From: CAZOBJ01 sp964577825
Lineage (GTDB): Bacteria > Planctomycetota > SZUA-567 > JAFGNG01
Reading direction: 5' to 3'
Assembly: GCA_964577825.1 (NCBI GenBank)
Contig: CAZOBJ010000021.1
Coordinates: 1-39,585, forward strand
DNA: 39,585 nucleotides
The position numbers were made by a program, and so were the translations under genes. This document shows, one piece after another, positions 15,421 to 25,700 of the stretch; positions within the stretch are counted from its first letter, which is position 1; every line of letters begins with the position of its first letter. The notes below the pieces were generated by a model. That model was not told where the DNA came from, ran no database searches, and saw nothing but the letters and a program-made list of their open reading frames with translations.

Positions 15421-15449
15421 TTGACGTAGTGCGCGCGTCCTGATATGCG
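15421..15449 (+). promoter_or_regulatory. Candidate promoter of the GH106/GH95 unit
   Basis: TTGACG (15421-15426) and TATGCG (15444-15449) are 17 bp apart, about 45 bp before the ATG at 15493. The -35 box is a 5/6 match and the -10 box is weak. Confidence 0.5.
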
Positions 15450-15492
15450 CACGCCGGAGTCCGTATCGTCCGCGGTCAGAGAGGAGCCTGGA

Positions 15493-18400
15493 ATGCCCGA
15501 CAAGATGCAGGACCTGGAGCGCGCGTTCCGCCGGGGCGCGCCCGAGTATTCGCTTGCGCCCATGTGGTACTGGAACGACGAGCTGCATGAGGACGAGATC
15601 GCCCGGCAGCTGCGGGCCATGAAGGCCGCGCACGTGATCGAGCCCATGATCTTCCCCATGGCGGGCATGACCCCGGCCTTCCTGTCGCAGGGGTATTTCG
15701 AGGCGTTCGAGTTCTCGGTGCGCGAGGCGAAGCGCCTGGGCATGAAGCTGTGGATCTACGACGACTACTGCTGGCCCGGGGGCTGCGCCGGGGGGCTTGT
15801 GCAGGAGCGCCATCCCGAGCACCGCATGACCCACCTGCACTTCCACACGCACGACGTGCCCCGCACCGGGTCGCGCCAGGTCCACCTGGACCTGCCGCCG
15901 GGGCGCCTGGTGGCCGCGCGGGCCGTGCGCGCGGGCAGCCGCAGGCAGGTGGACATCACCGACCGCGCCGAGCCGGAGGTCCTCGACTGGAAGGCCCCGG
16001 CCGGCGCGTGGCAGATTCAGGTGGCCGTGGTCGCGCCCATGCGGCGAGTGCTCGACGCCTGCTCGGTGGGCCGGTGGACGAACGATGCGCCCGGGTACGT
16101 GGACCTCATGAACCCGGCGGCCGTGCGGGCGTTCATCGACTACGTGTACGAGGGCCATTTCCGCGTGGCCAGTGAGGCCTTCGGCGACACGGTGGTCGGA
16201 TTCTACAACGACGAGCCGTGGATCTGGGGCGAGAACCGCGGGGATCCGGCCCCGCCGCGCCACGACCTGGTGGTCAACGGGGAAGAGCACCCGGTGATGG
16301 GGTCGCTCGCGCCGCCTCCGGATCCGCGCATGGGCGTGTTCGTGCGTTCGCTGCCGTGGACGCGGGGGCTGTTCGGCCTGTTCCGGGAGCGCTACGGCTA
16401 CGACCTGCGGCCGCATATTTTCGAGCTCTTCGGCGGTCCGGAGGCCGACCGGCGGGTGTGCTACCACTACTACCGGCTCGCGGCCGACCGGTTCTCCGAG
16501 GCGTATTTCCGGCAATTGGGCCAATGGTGCGCAGAGCACAAGGTGCTGCTGAGCGGGCACACGAGCGAAGGCCCGCATTCGGGCGACTACTACAACCAGA
16601 TCGGGGCCATGCAGGTGCCCGGCATGGACAACCTGGGCGGATGGAAATCGGCGCTCAGCGGACTGCGCATCCTGCCCAAGACGGTCTCCTCGGTCGCGCG
16701 CATGAAGGGCGCGGCGCGCAACTCGTGCGAGGTGTTCGGGATCACGGACTGGGGCTTCTCTCTGGCCGAGAAGGTGCGCAACACGGACATCTTGGCCGTG
16801 CAGGGCATCAACATGCAGGTGCCCATCGACTATGCCTACAGCTTCCGCAGCTTCCGCAAGCACACGGCCAACCCGCCCGGGTTCTACCAGGCGGCGAACT
16901 GGAACCACCAGCGCGCGTTCTCGGATCACGCCGCGCGTCTGTGCCAGGCCGCGGCCGCGGGCCGCTCGGACGTGAACGCCGCGGTGCTCTACCCGTCGAG
17001 CGCGGAACTCTCCAACGCGGTCCAGGACATGGGCCAGAGCCGCAAGAACCTGGAGGCCGCCAAGCGGCTGTACGAGAACCTGGAGGCCGTGCAGATCGAG
17101 GCGGACGTGCTCTACGAGGCGGGCCTGCCCGAGGCCAAGCTGCGCGGCGGGCGGCTGTCCTACCCGGGCGCCTCCTACCGCACGGTGCTGGTGCCGCCCT
17201 GCAACGCGTTGAAGGCGGACACGCTGGCGCGGCTGGGCCGGTTCGCCAAGGCGGGCGGCCGGGTGGTCGTGTTCCTGCGCCTGGCTCGCATCGACCCGGA
17301 GGGCGAGAGCCTGGTGTCCGCCTGGCGCAAGCACCTGGGGCTGTCGACCGCCGTGGAGCGCTTCCAGAACGTGCGCCGCACGGCCCTTGGCAAGGGCGAG
17401 GTGGTGTTTCTGCCCGACGACCTGCGCGAGCTCATCTTCTCGGCCACCGTGGCCAGCGGCGAGGTGGAGGCCCTGTTCGACGGGACCGAGTCCCTGTTCT
17501 TGCTCGATCGCACCTACCCGCAGGAGATCGCCATCGATCTGGGCGAGCCCCGCGACCTGGTGCGGCTCGTGGCCCGCATGGAGCCGATCAAGGCGGACGT
17601 CCCGTACGACTACGAGGTGCTCGTCTCCGACGATGGGAAGAAGTGGCGTACCGCGGCGGCGATAGAGGCGCGCAAGGGCCGCACGCATACCGTGGACCTG
17701 AAGCGCGCACAGGGACGCTGGGTGCGCTGGCGGATTACGGAAGGTGCGGACCGATTCCTGGGCCTGGCGGCCCTGGACCTCGTGTACCGCGACGACCAGG
17801 GCCGAGAAGTTGCCTGGCGTCCGCCGCAGCGGCGGCCGCGCAGCTTCCTGGCCGAACTCCTGCCGGATGCGCAAGCCCCGCTGCGGTTCACCGAACCCGA
17901 CGAGTCGCTGGCCGAGCACGTGTGGGTGCAGACGCGCCGGGAGGGCCGCGCGCGGATCGTGACGGTCATGAACCCGACCGAGCGCGAGCGCCACCTCGTG
18001 GGCCGGGCGCGCAAGCGCTCCTCGGTCGAGCACTGGGACCCGGACACGGGCGCGGTCCGCACCGCGAAGCGCGCGGGCGAGGATGAGGCGTTCGCCGTGA
18101 GCTTCGCGCCGTGGCAGACGCGCGTGTTCGTGACCGGCCGCGATCGGGCGCGGGCCGCGCGCAGCGAGTCGTTGAGTCTGCGGCGGCGCACCGTGCGCAA
18201 GCTATCGGCGCCTTACACCTTCCGCATCGAGCGCGAAAACGCGCTGCCCCTGGCCGCGTGCGACCTACAGATGCGCGACCCGGTGAGGCCGCAGGTCTGG
18301 CACGACTGCGAGGGCGGCAAGATTCCGCCCGCCCTGCGGCTCGTGCCGCGCATCGAGTTCCGCTGCACCGTGCAGATGGATCACCTGACCGGCAAGGAGC

Positions 18401-19056
18401 GAATCCTGTACGAGAACGGGGTGGTCGACGACCTGGCGGTCAACGGCCGGCCGGTGCGCGCCCAGGCGCGTTCGGACGACTACTACGACGCCTTCGGTCT
18501 GTCCGTGGACGTGGGCCGGCTCCTGAAGACAGGCCGCAACCAGGTCACCGGCACGTACGCACCCGAGATCTATGAGCGCACGGGCGTGGCCGCGAGCTAC
18601 CGCTATCCCAGGCTCCAGCCCACCCTGGACGCGTTCCTGCTGGGCGCGTTCGCGGTGCGCGGCGACCGCGTGGTCGCCCCGCCCAAGCGCCTGAAGGCCG
18701 GCGCCTGGGAGAGGCAGGGGTATCCGTACTACGCGGGCACGGGCGTGTACCGTGTCGACCTCGACTGGGACGGCGGGCCGCAGACGGTGTGGCTGGAGGT
18801 CGACGTGGCGCGCGCGGCGCTGGCCGTGCGCGTGAACGGCCGCGACGCGGGCGAGCGGATCACGGATCCCTACCTCGTGGACTTGACGGGCAAGCTGCGC
18901 AAGGGGCGCAACACCGTTGAGCTGCGTGTGACCAGTACCCTCGGGCCCCTGCTGCGCGCCGCGGCCGGCTCCAGCCTCGGGCCCAAGCGCACAACGTACG
19001 AGACGGGGCTCCATGCCGCGCGCCTGGTGACGCCCGTCGACTCGTCGGGCGCGTAG
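15493..19056 (+). CDS. GH106-like (alpha-L-rhamnosidase-type) glycoside hydrolase
   Basis: This 1187-residue protein starts like GH106 and related hydrolases: LAPMWYWNDELHEDEIARQLRAMKAA, then MKLWIYDDYCWPGG. Acidic residues in catalytic-looking positions are E241 (VVGFYNDEPWIW) and E359 (SGHTSEGP). Residues about 665-770 resemble an F5/8 type C (discoidin) domain (YDYEVLVSDDGKKWR, RWVRWRITEG). About residues 1080-1150 form a galactose-binding-like jelly roll (VWLEVDVARAALAVRVNGRDAG). Family members release L-rhamnose, but distant members are uncharacterised, so the substrate is uncertain. No signal peptide is seen, suggesting a cytoplasmic enzyme. The ATG at 15493 follows AGGAG at good spacing. 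The GH95-like gene begins 12 bp downstream, so both are probably one transcript. Confidence 0.75.
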   Translation: MPDKMQDLERAFRRGAPEYSLAPMWYWNDELHEDEIARQLRAMKAAHVIEPMIFPMAGMTPAFLSQGYFEAFEFSVREAKRLGMKLWIYDDYCWPGGCAGGLVQERHPEHRMTHLHFHTHDVPRTGSRQVHLDLPPGRLVAARAVRAGSRRQVDITDRAEPEVLDWKAPAGAWQIQVAVVAPMRRVLDACSVGRWTNDAPGYVDLMNPAAVRAFIDYVYEGHFRVASEAFGDTVVGFYNDEPWIWGENRGDPAPPRHDLVVNGEEHPVMGSLAPPPDPRMGVFVRSLPWTRGLFGLFRERYGYDLRPHIFELFGGPEADRRVCYHYYRLAADRFSEAYFRQLGQWCAEHKVLLSGHTSEGPHSGDYYNQIGAMQVPGMDNLGGWKSALSGLRILPKTVSSVARMKGAARNSCEVFGITDWGFSLAEKVRNTDILAVQGINMQVPIDYAYSFRSFRKHTANPPGFYQAANWNHQRAFSDHAARLCQAAAAGRSDVNAAVLYPSSAELSNAVQDMGQSRKNLEAAKRLYENLEAVQIEADVLYEAGLPEAKLRGGRLSYPGASYRTVLVPPCNALKADTLARLGRFAKAGGRVVVFLRLARIDPEGESLVSAWRKHLGLSTAVERFQNVRRTALGKGEVVFLPDDLRELIFSATVASGEVEALFDGTESLFLLDRTYPQEIAIDLGEPRDLVRLVARMEPIKADVPYDYEVLVSDDGKKWRTAAAIEARKGRTHTVDLKRAQGRWVRWRITEGADRFLGLAALDLVYRDDQGREVAWRPPQRRPRSFLAELLPDAQAPLRFTEPDESLAEHVWVQTRREGRARIVTVMNPTERERHLVGRARKRSSVEHWDPDTGAVRTAKRAGEDEAFAVSFAPWQTRVFVTGRDRARAARSESLSLRRRTVRKLSAPYTFRIERENALPLAACDLQMRDPVRPQVWHDCEGGKIPPALRLVPRIEFRCTVQMDHLTGKERILYENGVVDDLAVNGRPVRAQARSDDYYDAFGLSVDVGRLLKTGRNQVTGTYAPEIYERTGVAASYRYPRLQPTLDAFLLGAFAVRGDRVVAPPKRLKAGAWERQGYPYYAGTGVYRVDLDWDGGPQTVWLEVDVARAALAVRVNGRDAGERITDPYLVDLTGKLRKGRNTVELRVTSTLGPLLRAAAGSSLGPKRTTYETGLHAARLVTPVDSSGA

Positions 19057-19068
19057 GCGAGGCGCAAC

Positions 19069-21354
19069 ATGCACGCGCGGGGGTGGCGCGCGCGAGACTG
19101 GGAGCGGCTCGCGCGCCACGACCTTATCTGGGAGCGGCCGCCCACGCAGTGGGTCGACGGGGTGCCGCTCGCCAACGGGCGCATCGGCGCGGTGCTGTGG
19201 CGCGGCGGGGACCGGACGCTGTGCGTCACGCTCGACAAGTACGACGCCTGGGACATGCGCGAGGTTCCCCTGCCGCCGGACAAGGCGGCGAGGTGCACCT
19301 ACGCGAACCTGCGCGACCTGGTGCGCGCGGGCCGCGCGGACGAGGCGAGCCGCGTGTGCGCGTCCCTGCCCAAGAGCGTGCGCGGGCCGCAGCCCACGCC
19401 CACGCGGATCGTGCTGCCCCGGCTGGAGGTCGACGGCCGGACGCTTGCCACCGGGCGGCTGCGTCTGGACCAGGCGACCTGGGACGCGTCCACCTGGGCC
19501 GCGTTCGTGCACGCCGCGCGGCCGCTCTTTGTGGTGCGCGGCCTGGCCCCGGGTGCGCGGGTGCGCGTGCGCTACGCGAACGACAAGATCCGCGAGGCCT
19601 TTCGCCTGTGGGAGTATCCCGAGCTCGAACAGGGCGAGGTCCAAGGCGGGGGCTGGGCCGAGCAGCGGTACCCGTTCGGCGGCGGGCACGCGCTCGCCTG
19701 GCGGGTGCGCGCGGACGGCACGCTGCTCGTATCCGTGTACAGCCACCGCGACGCGGAGGATTTTCGCGCGGCGGCCGTCGACGCGGTGGCCGCGGGCGAG
19801 TCCTGGGACGCCCTGCACGCCGAGCACGCGGCGTGGTGGCGCGATTTCTGGCAGCGCTCGCGCGTGGAGCTGCCCGACGGCAAGCTGGAGAACCTGTACT
19901 ACGCCGAACTCTACAAGCTCGGCTCGAGTGTGCGGCCGGACGGCGCGCCCATCTCGCTACAGGGGGTGTGGAGCCCGGACGGGCAAATGCCCCCGCCCTG
20001 GCGCAACGACTATCACCTGAACATGAACGTGCAGGAGTCCTACTGGCCCATCTACGCCTCCAACCACCTGGACCTCGGGCACTCCCTGTACGCGTTCTTC
20101 GATCGCCTGCGGCCGCGCATGCGCGAGGGCTGCCGCCGATTCCTGGGCGTGGACGGGCTGTGGTGCAAGCAGGCCATCGGGTTCGAGGGCGCGAATCTGC
20201 CTTCGCGCGAGGGGTCGGTGTTCGCGCCGATGCAGACGTTTGTGGGCTCCGTGGCCTGGATCGCGCATCACTTCTGGCTGCACTGGCGCTACAGCCGAGA
20301 CGAGGAGTTCCTGCGCACGCACGCCGTGCCCATGCTGCGCGGCGCGTGGCGCGCGTATGTGGCCGCGCTCGAACCGAGCGCGGACGGACGCCTGCACATT
20401 CCGCTGTCGAACAGCCCGGAGTACCTGCCGCGCGACCACCGCCACCGGTGGCACACGGACACGACCATCGACGCGGCGCTCATCCGGTTCCTGGGCCGGG
20501 CGCTCCTGGAGGCGAACCGGGTCCTGGACGAGCCCGCGGACCCGGACGACGAGGGCGTCAAGCAAGTCCTTGACCGGCTCTACGACTATCCGGGCGAGGA
20601 CGAGTTCTTCATCGCCGAGGATCTGCCCCTGGGCGAGTCGCACCGGCACTTCTCGCACCTCATGCCCATCCATCCGCTGGCGCTTGTGACCGTCGAGGGC
20701 ACGGAGGCGGACCGCCGGCGCATCGACAAGTCGCTCGTGACCGTCCACCACAAGGGCACGGGCGGATGGAGCGGGTGGTCGTACCCGTGGATGAGCTGCA
20801 TCGCCGCGTGGACGGGTCGGCCCGGACTCGCCTGGAAGATGCTCCAGGACTACTTCGCGTTCGTGGCGCCGAACACGTTTCATCTCAACGCCCCGCGGGG
20901 GAGCTCGCCCACGCACGCCTGGCGTCGGCCGTTCACCCTGGAGGCGGGTTTCTGCGCCGCGGCTGCGATGCTGGAGATGCTCCTCCAGAGCTGGGGCGGG
21001 CGGATCCGGGTCTTCCCCGGGGTGCCGGAGTTCTGGCCGGACGCGGCCTTCGACAACCTGCTCGCCGAGGGCGCGGTGCTCGTGTCCGCGCGCAAGCGCG
21101 CGGGCGCGGTGCGCTGGGTGGAGCTCGAAAGCCGCCTCGGCGGCCCCGTGCGGGTCAAGAATCCGTTCGACGGTCCGGCCCGCGCGGGCGAGCGGGTGCT
21201 CGATGGCGACGACCTGCGCCTGGAGCTCGCGCCCGGCGAGCGCGTGCGCCTGTCGGCCGCCGAGCCGCCGGCGCCCGCGCCCCCCGCGCCCGAGCCGCAG
21301 GGCCCGGGCCACTGGTTCGGGCTCAAGCGCGTGCCCCGGTTCTGGACCGGCTAA
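19069..21354 (+). CDS. GH95-like alpha-L-fucosidase family glycoside hydrolase
   Basis: The 761-residue protein follows the GH95 layout: an N-terminal beta-sandwich (WERPPTQWVDGVPLANGRIGAVLW), a helical linker, an (alpha/alpha)6 barrel and a C-terminal beta-domain. Recognisable barrel motifs are LQGVWSPDGQMPPPWRNDYHLNMNVQESYWP, with the pair N318/N320 matching the active-site asparagines. Also visible are SNSPEYLP with E451 as likely general acid, and GESHRHFSHL at 523-531. In the usual base motif PFQIDGNFG this protein reads PFTLEAGF, so the conserved Asp is replaced by E625. The enzyme may have changed specificity toward another deoxy- or galacto-sugar. No signal peptide is present. Its TAA overlaps the stop codon of the convergent dehydratase gene by 3-4 bases. 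Confidence 0.8.
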   Translation: MHARGWRARDWERLARHDLIWERPPTQWVDGVPLANGRIGAVLWRGGDRTLCVTLDKYDAWDMREVPLPPDKAARCTYANLRDLVRAGRADEASRVCASLPKSVRGPQPTPTRIVLPRLEVDGRTLATGRLRLDQATWDASTWAAFVHAARPLFVVRGLAPGARVRVRYANDKIREAFRLWEYPELEQGEVQGGGWAEQRYPFGGGHALAWRVRADGTLLVSVYSHRDAEDFRAAAVDAVAAGESWDALHAEHAAWWRDFWQRSRVELPDGKLENLYYAELYKLGSSVRPDGAPISLQGVWSPDGQMPPPWRNDYHLNMNVQESYWPIYASNHLDLGHSLYAFFDRLRPRMREGCRRFLGVDGLWCKQAIGFEGANLPSREGSVFAPMQTFVGSVAWIAHHFWLHWRYSRDEEFLRTHAVPMLRGAWRAYVAALEPSADGRLHIPLSNSPEYLPRDHRHRWHTDTTIDAALIRFLGRALLEANRVLDEPADPDDEGVKQVLDRLYDYPGEDEFFIAEDLPLGESHRHFSHLMPIHPLALVTVEGTEADRRRIDKSLVTVHHKGTGGWSGWSYPWMSCIAAWTGRPGLAWKMLQDYFAFVAPNTFHLNAPRGSSPTHAWRRPFTLEAGFCAAAAMLEMLLQSWGGRIRVFPGVPEFWPDAAFDNLLAEGAVLVSARKRAGAVRWVELESRLGGPVRVKNPFDGPARAGERVLDGDDLRLELAPGERVRLSAAEPPAPAPPAPEPQGPGHWFGLKRVPRFWTG

Positions 21355-22304
21355 CCGTCCGCCCAGGGCAGGCGGTCCAGGTCCACGTTCCCGCCGGACA
21401 GGATGACGCCCACCCGCTCGCCGGGCCGGGCGACCTCGCCTGACAGGAGCGCGGCCACGGCCACGGCCGCCGAGGGCTCGATCACGATCTTCATCCGCTC
21501 CCACACCGTACGCATGGCCTGGGCGATGGCCGGCTCGTCCACGGTCACGATCCCGGCCAAGCGCTCGCGCAGGATCCGGAAGGTGAGCTCCCCGAGGCTC
21601 GAGCGCAGGCCGTCGGCCATGGTGCTCGGGTGCTCGGAGGGGAGCCGCCGTCCACACGCGAGCGAGCGCGCCGCGTCGTCCGCGGCCGCGGGTTCGGCGC
21701 CCAGGACCCGGGGCTGTGGGGTGAGCCCGGCCGCGGCGAGCGCCGTGCCGCTGGCCAGCCCGCCGCCGCCCACGGGCGCGAGCAGCACGTCCACCGGCCC
21801 GGCGTCCTGTACGAGCTCCAGGGCCGCGGTCCCCTGGCCGGCGACAATGGCCGGATCGTTGAAGGGCGGCACGAACACGGCGCCGGTCTCTTGCTGCAGG
21901 GCCTCGGCGCGCCCGAGGCGTTCGTCCGGATCGCGGGAGGCGACCACGAGCTCTGCGCCGTACCCGCGCATGGCCGCGCGTTTGACGGGCGTCGCGTCCT
22001 CGGGCAGCACCACCCAGCAGCGCGCCCCGCGCAGCCGCGCGGCGTACGCCAGGGCCTGGCCGTGGTTGCCTGAGCTGGCGGTGAGCACCCCGCGGGCGAG
22101 TTCGTCCTCGGACAGGCCCAGGACTGCGTTGAGCGCCCCGCGCAGCTTGAACGCGCCCGTGCGCTGGAAGTTCTCGCACTTGAACAGGACCCGCGCGCCG
22201 GTGACCCGGTCGAAGTGCGCGCAGGTGAGGACCGGCGTGCGGTGGATGTGCTCGCGGATGCGCGCGTGCGCGGCGCGCACGTCCTGGAAGCCGAGCTCGG
22301 GCAT
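21351..22304 (-). CDS. PLP-dependent threonine/serine dehydratase
   Basis: The 317-residue enzyme is a fold-type II PLP protein. K53 in RTGAFKLRGA forms the Schiff base, TASSGNHGQA binds the substrate carboxylate, PVGGGGLASG cradles the phosphate, and SGGNVD is at the C-terminus. It has no ACT regulatory domain, so it resembles catabolic threonine dehydratase or serine racemase/dehydratase. It should deaminate L-threonine or serine to the 2-oxo acid through an enamine. The upstream ridA gene, three bases away, encodes the enzyme that clears such enamines, which supports this role. ATG at 22304. Confidence 0.9.
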   Translation of the reverse strand: MPELGFQDVRAAHARIREHIHRTPVLTCAHFDRVTGARVLFKCENFQRTGAFKLRGALNAVLGLSEDELARGVLTASSGNHGQALAYAARLRGARCWVVLPEDATPVKRAAMRGYGAELVVASRDPDERLGRAEALQQETGAVFVPPFNDPAIVAGQGTAALELVQDAGPVDVLLAPVGGGGLASGTALAAAGLTPQPRVLGAEPAAADDAARSLACGRRLPSEHPSTMADGLRSSLGELTFRILRERLAGIVTVDEPAIAQAMRTVWERMKIVIEPSAAVAVAALLSGEVARPGERVGVILSGGNVDLDRLPWADG

Positions 22305-22307
22305 GTC

Positions 22308-22688
22308 TCAGCCGGCCTCCGCGGCCACGGCCTCGATCTCCACGAGCACGCCCAGGGGCAGGGTGGGCACGGGCACCATGGCGCGCGCGGGCGCGTGGCC
22401 GCCGAACCACGCGGCGTACGCCTCGTTGAACGGCTTGGAGAGCGACGCGTCCGCGATATACACCGTGGTCTTGAGCACGTGCTCGCGGTCCGAGCCCGCG
22501 GCCCGCAGGATCGCATCCAGGTTGTCGAGCGCGCGGCGGGCCTGGGCCTTGATGGGGCCGGTGACGGGGTCGCCCGTGGCCGGATCGATGGGGATCTGCC
22601 CGGCCACGTACACGGTGCCCTGGTGGACCACGGCCTGGGCGTAGTGGCCCAGGGGCCGGGGCGCCTGGTCGGTGCGGACGATGCGCAT
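22308..22688 (-). CDS. ridA: RidA family enamine/imine deaminase
   Basis: RidA hydrolyses reactive 2-aminoacrylate or 2-aminocrotonate released by PLP dehydratases. The 126-residue protein has the YjgF/RidA core: PLGHYAQAVVHQGTVYVAGQIPIDPATG near residues 12-40, a central ARRALDNLDAILRAAGS helix, TTVYIAD, and the C-terminal MVPVPTLPLGVLVEIEAVA. The usual active-site Arg (ARS.V.V..LP) is replaced here: the sequence ARAMVPVPTLP keeps Arg one position earlier. Length is typical. AAAGGAGG precedes ATG 22688. Adjacent to the dehydratase, so functional coupling is likely. Confidence 0.92.
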   Translation of the reverse strand: MRIVRTDQAPRPLGHYAQAVVHQGTVYVAGQIPIDPATGDPVTGPIKAQARRALDNLDAILRAAGSDREHVLKTTVYIADASLSKPFNEAYAAWFGGHAPARAMVPVPTLPLGVLVEIEAVAAEAG

Positions 22689-22706
22689 GGGGTCCTCCTT
22701 TGCGTG

Positions 22707-22723
22707 CCGGCGCCGGGCGCCGG
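22707..22723. repeat. GC-rich 17-bp palindrome between genes
   Basis: CCGGCGCC-G-GGCGCCGG is a perfect 8-bp inverted repeat lying directly after the TAA of the leftward DUF3604-like gene and about 20 bp before ridA. It may act as a transcript-stabilising stem or partial terminator; no T-run follows. Confidence 0.5.
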
Positions 22724-25700
22724 TTACTTGACGAGCCACTTGTCGCCGGGGTACGAGTCGAACGGCGTCCAGGTCGAGCCCGTCTGGATGAGCGGGCGCT
22801 CGAACGCGTAGAAGTACCGGCAGCGCACGTGCGCGTCCGCCCGGGCCCGGTCCAGGCCGAAGAACAGCGCGTGCGGGCCCCACCCGTCGTCGCCCACGCG
22901 CACGGCTTTGAATGTATGGAACCGGTCGCCGGCGAGCATGCGCAGCCGGTCCAGGAAGGTCTGCTTGTGCTCCAGGGCGGCCGGGTCCTCGCGCACGGCG
23001 TCCAGGCTGGGCACCTCCTCCGCGTTCCAGGGCCGCTCGCTGCGCGGCGTGGCCCGACCGGAATAGGTCACCCACACCGGGCTCGTCCAGGCCACCTGGT
23101 CGCCGGCGAGCACCACGCGTGCGTAGTAGTAGTTCGTGCCCGCCTCCACGCCCTTGTCCTCGAACGCGACCGTGGCCCGGTTGCCGCGCCCGCGCGCGCG
23201 ATGGGCCTCGTACTGGTTGCGGATGATGTGCACGGACCGCACCGGCACGGACGCTCGCACGGTCAGGTCCACGTGCGGACGCTCGCGGGTGCGCAGGCTG
23301 TCGCCCATGCGCCGGCCGTTGACCCGGAAGTCGACAAGCGGACGCGCGCGGCCCACCACGGCGTAGCAGCGCCGCTGCCACAGGGCGTCGAGCACGTCTT
23401 CCAGGGTCAGCGACCTCGCGAGCACCGCCGTGGTGCCGTTCGTCCACATCGGGCTGTTCATGCGCGGCATGCGCAGCTTGGTCGGGCGTATGGTGTCGCC
23501 GGCCGAGCCCTCCACCAAGTATCCGGAGTGCCCGGGTGTGCCGCCGTGGTTGTCGCTGCCGTAGACCATGCCCAGCCGGTAGCCGCGCTGGAGCCCGCCC
23601 TGCACAAAGCTCTCGAACCGGCCGTGGATCGAAGCGACCTCGGCGCAGCGTTCGACCTGCGGGTCGTGCCAGCGCCAGTCCTTCTCTCCGCCGCCCACGT
23701 GCGGGATGATGAGGATCCGGTGCTTGCGCAGGAACCGGTAGAGCTTGTTGTAGGCCGGGTCCGCCGCGCCGATGTGCCCGGACTCCGGGATGACCACCGG
23801 GCTCCCGTAGCTGGGGTGGTACACGTCGTGGTCGCCGCCGTCGCCGGGGTGGATCTCCTGGGCGAGGACGGGCACGTACACCCCCGGCTCGGCGTAGCGA
23901 CGGGCGGCCCGGCGGTGCGCGGTCCACCACGCGCCGCGAAAGTACCGGTTCATGCGTTCGGGCATGCGCTGGCCGCGCTCCCTGGACCGGGTGTGGTCGG
24001 TGATCGCGCAGAAGTCCAGGCGCGCCGCGTCGCGGCCGAAGCGCACGGCGGCGTCGATGCCGCCCTTGCCGTCGTGGGACAGGCTGGTGTGGCCGTGCAT
24101 CTCGCCCCAGTAGGCGCGCCGCCCCTGCAGGAGCTTCGTGTCCATGGGATTGCTCTCGCCGGCAAGCCCCGCCTCGGGCACGTCCACGCACACGGTGGCC
24201 GTGTCCGCGCCCTTGCGCAGGCGCACCGCGCAGGAGCCGCACCCGCCGCGGATGGGGAAGGTCGCGCCCGGCTCGTCGACGGGGCCGCGGACCACCGCCT
24301 CGCCCGCGAAGTCGGCGCACAGGTTGCCGTACAGGTCCTCGACCTTGGCCACCACTCGAGCGCGGCGGCCGCGAGGCGTGCTGTCCGCGGCGACCACCAG
24401 GCGGTGCGGCTCGGCGGGAATCGTGAGGGGCAGAAAGCGCGCGGCGCGAAGAAAGGTCTTGTCCCCCTCCGGGTCCACGTACACGTCCAGGCGCTGGTTG
24501 GTGCGGTCGCGGCGATCCTCTGCCAGGAGCACCTGGTTGCACATCATGGTGGTCCGGCCCGGCCGGGGCGCGCCCACGGTCACCTGGAGCTTGTCGCCCT
24601 TGCGCAGGCGGCCCTGCTCCACGGTCAACAGGTACCCGGGCGAGGTCGTCTTCACGCCCGAGCCTTGGACCCAGGTATAGGGCACGTTCTCCCGGGTGAC
24701 CGCGAGCCGCGCGCCCGCGGGCCCGCGCACCGCCAGGTAGTCCTCCTCGCGGGGCGAGCGCGTCTGCGTGGCCTGCGCGAAGCGCGTCAGCGACCGGCGC
24801 CGCAACAGGATCGCCCCGCCCTCGGCCACCGGGGCCCCGAGGCGCACGGCCAGGCGCCACGCGCCCAGGCTCCCGGCCGGCACGTGCAGGCGGCCGCGCG
24901 CGTCCGCGGCCAGGGTCTCGCGCTTGCCCGCGCGCAGGCGCACGAAGGAGAGCGTGCAGTCGGCCCGGCCGCCGCGTTCGCGGAAGCGCTCGCGCTTGGA
25001 CAGGCGCTCGAGCGTGCGCTCCTGCTCGGGCGCGAAGAGCCAGGTGAGCGCCCGGACGAGCGCACGGGCCTGTGCGCGGCCAAGCAGACGGGACTGTGCC
25101 ACCGCGTCCAGGTCCTCGGGCCCGAGCGCCCACAGCTCGCGACGCAGCGTGCACTCCTGTCCGGGGCCCACGGGCGCGGAGCGGGAGTCCACGGTCACGT
25201 GCGCGGGAAAGGCCACGTGCTGGAATCCGCCCGGACCGGCCTCGCGCACCAGCAGCACCATCCGACGCGTGCGCGCGTCGAACACGCCCAGCCACTGTTG
25301 GTCGCTGGGCCGCGACGTGTAGCCTGACGTGGCCTTGCACACGGGCGCGAGGTCCACCGGGGCCCCGTCGCCGTTCGGGTGCACGAAGAAGCGCTTGTCG
25401 TTGGCTCGCACGCCCCGCAGGCTCAGGAACGGGCCCGGCACGCTGTCGAGCACCTGGGCGCCGTGATTGCGAAGGTGCGTCTGAAGCGACACGCACGGCA
25501 GGTCGTCGACCAGGCCATATCGCTTCTCCACCTCGTACTGTTCGTCGCGCGCGCATACGGTGGCCATGGGTCCGTCGGCGGCGAGCTTGCGGACCTCGCG
25601 GTCCGCGCGCAGCGTCAGGCCGCCGAACCCGAACCGCAGGTCCGAGGCGGCGCGCGCCGGGTCGAAGGCGAGCAGGTCGCGGCGCCTGCCGGCCTCGCGC

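Noticed and set aside
14779..18033. 1084-residue open frame on the minus strand
   Set aside because: It lies opposite the pseudouridine synthase and GH106-like genes and is rich in His, Arg, Gly and Val without domain features; it is an antisense shadow typical of GC-rich DNA.
19957..22410. 817-residue minus-strand frame over the GH95-like gene and dehydratase
   Set aside because: Out of frame with both genes and Arg/Ala-rich; no motif supports it.
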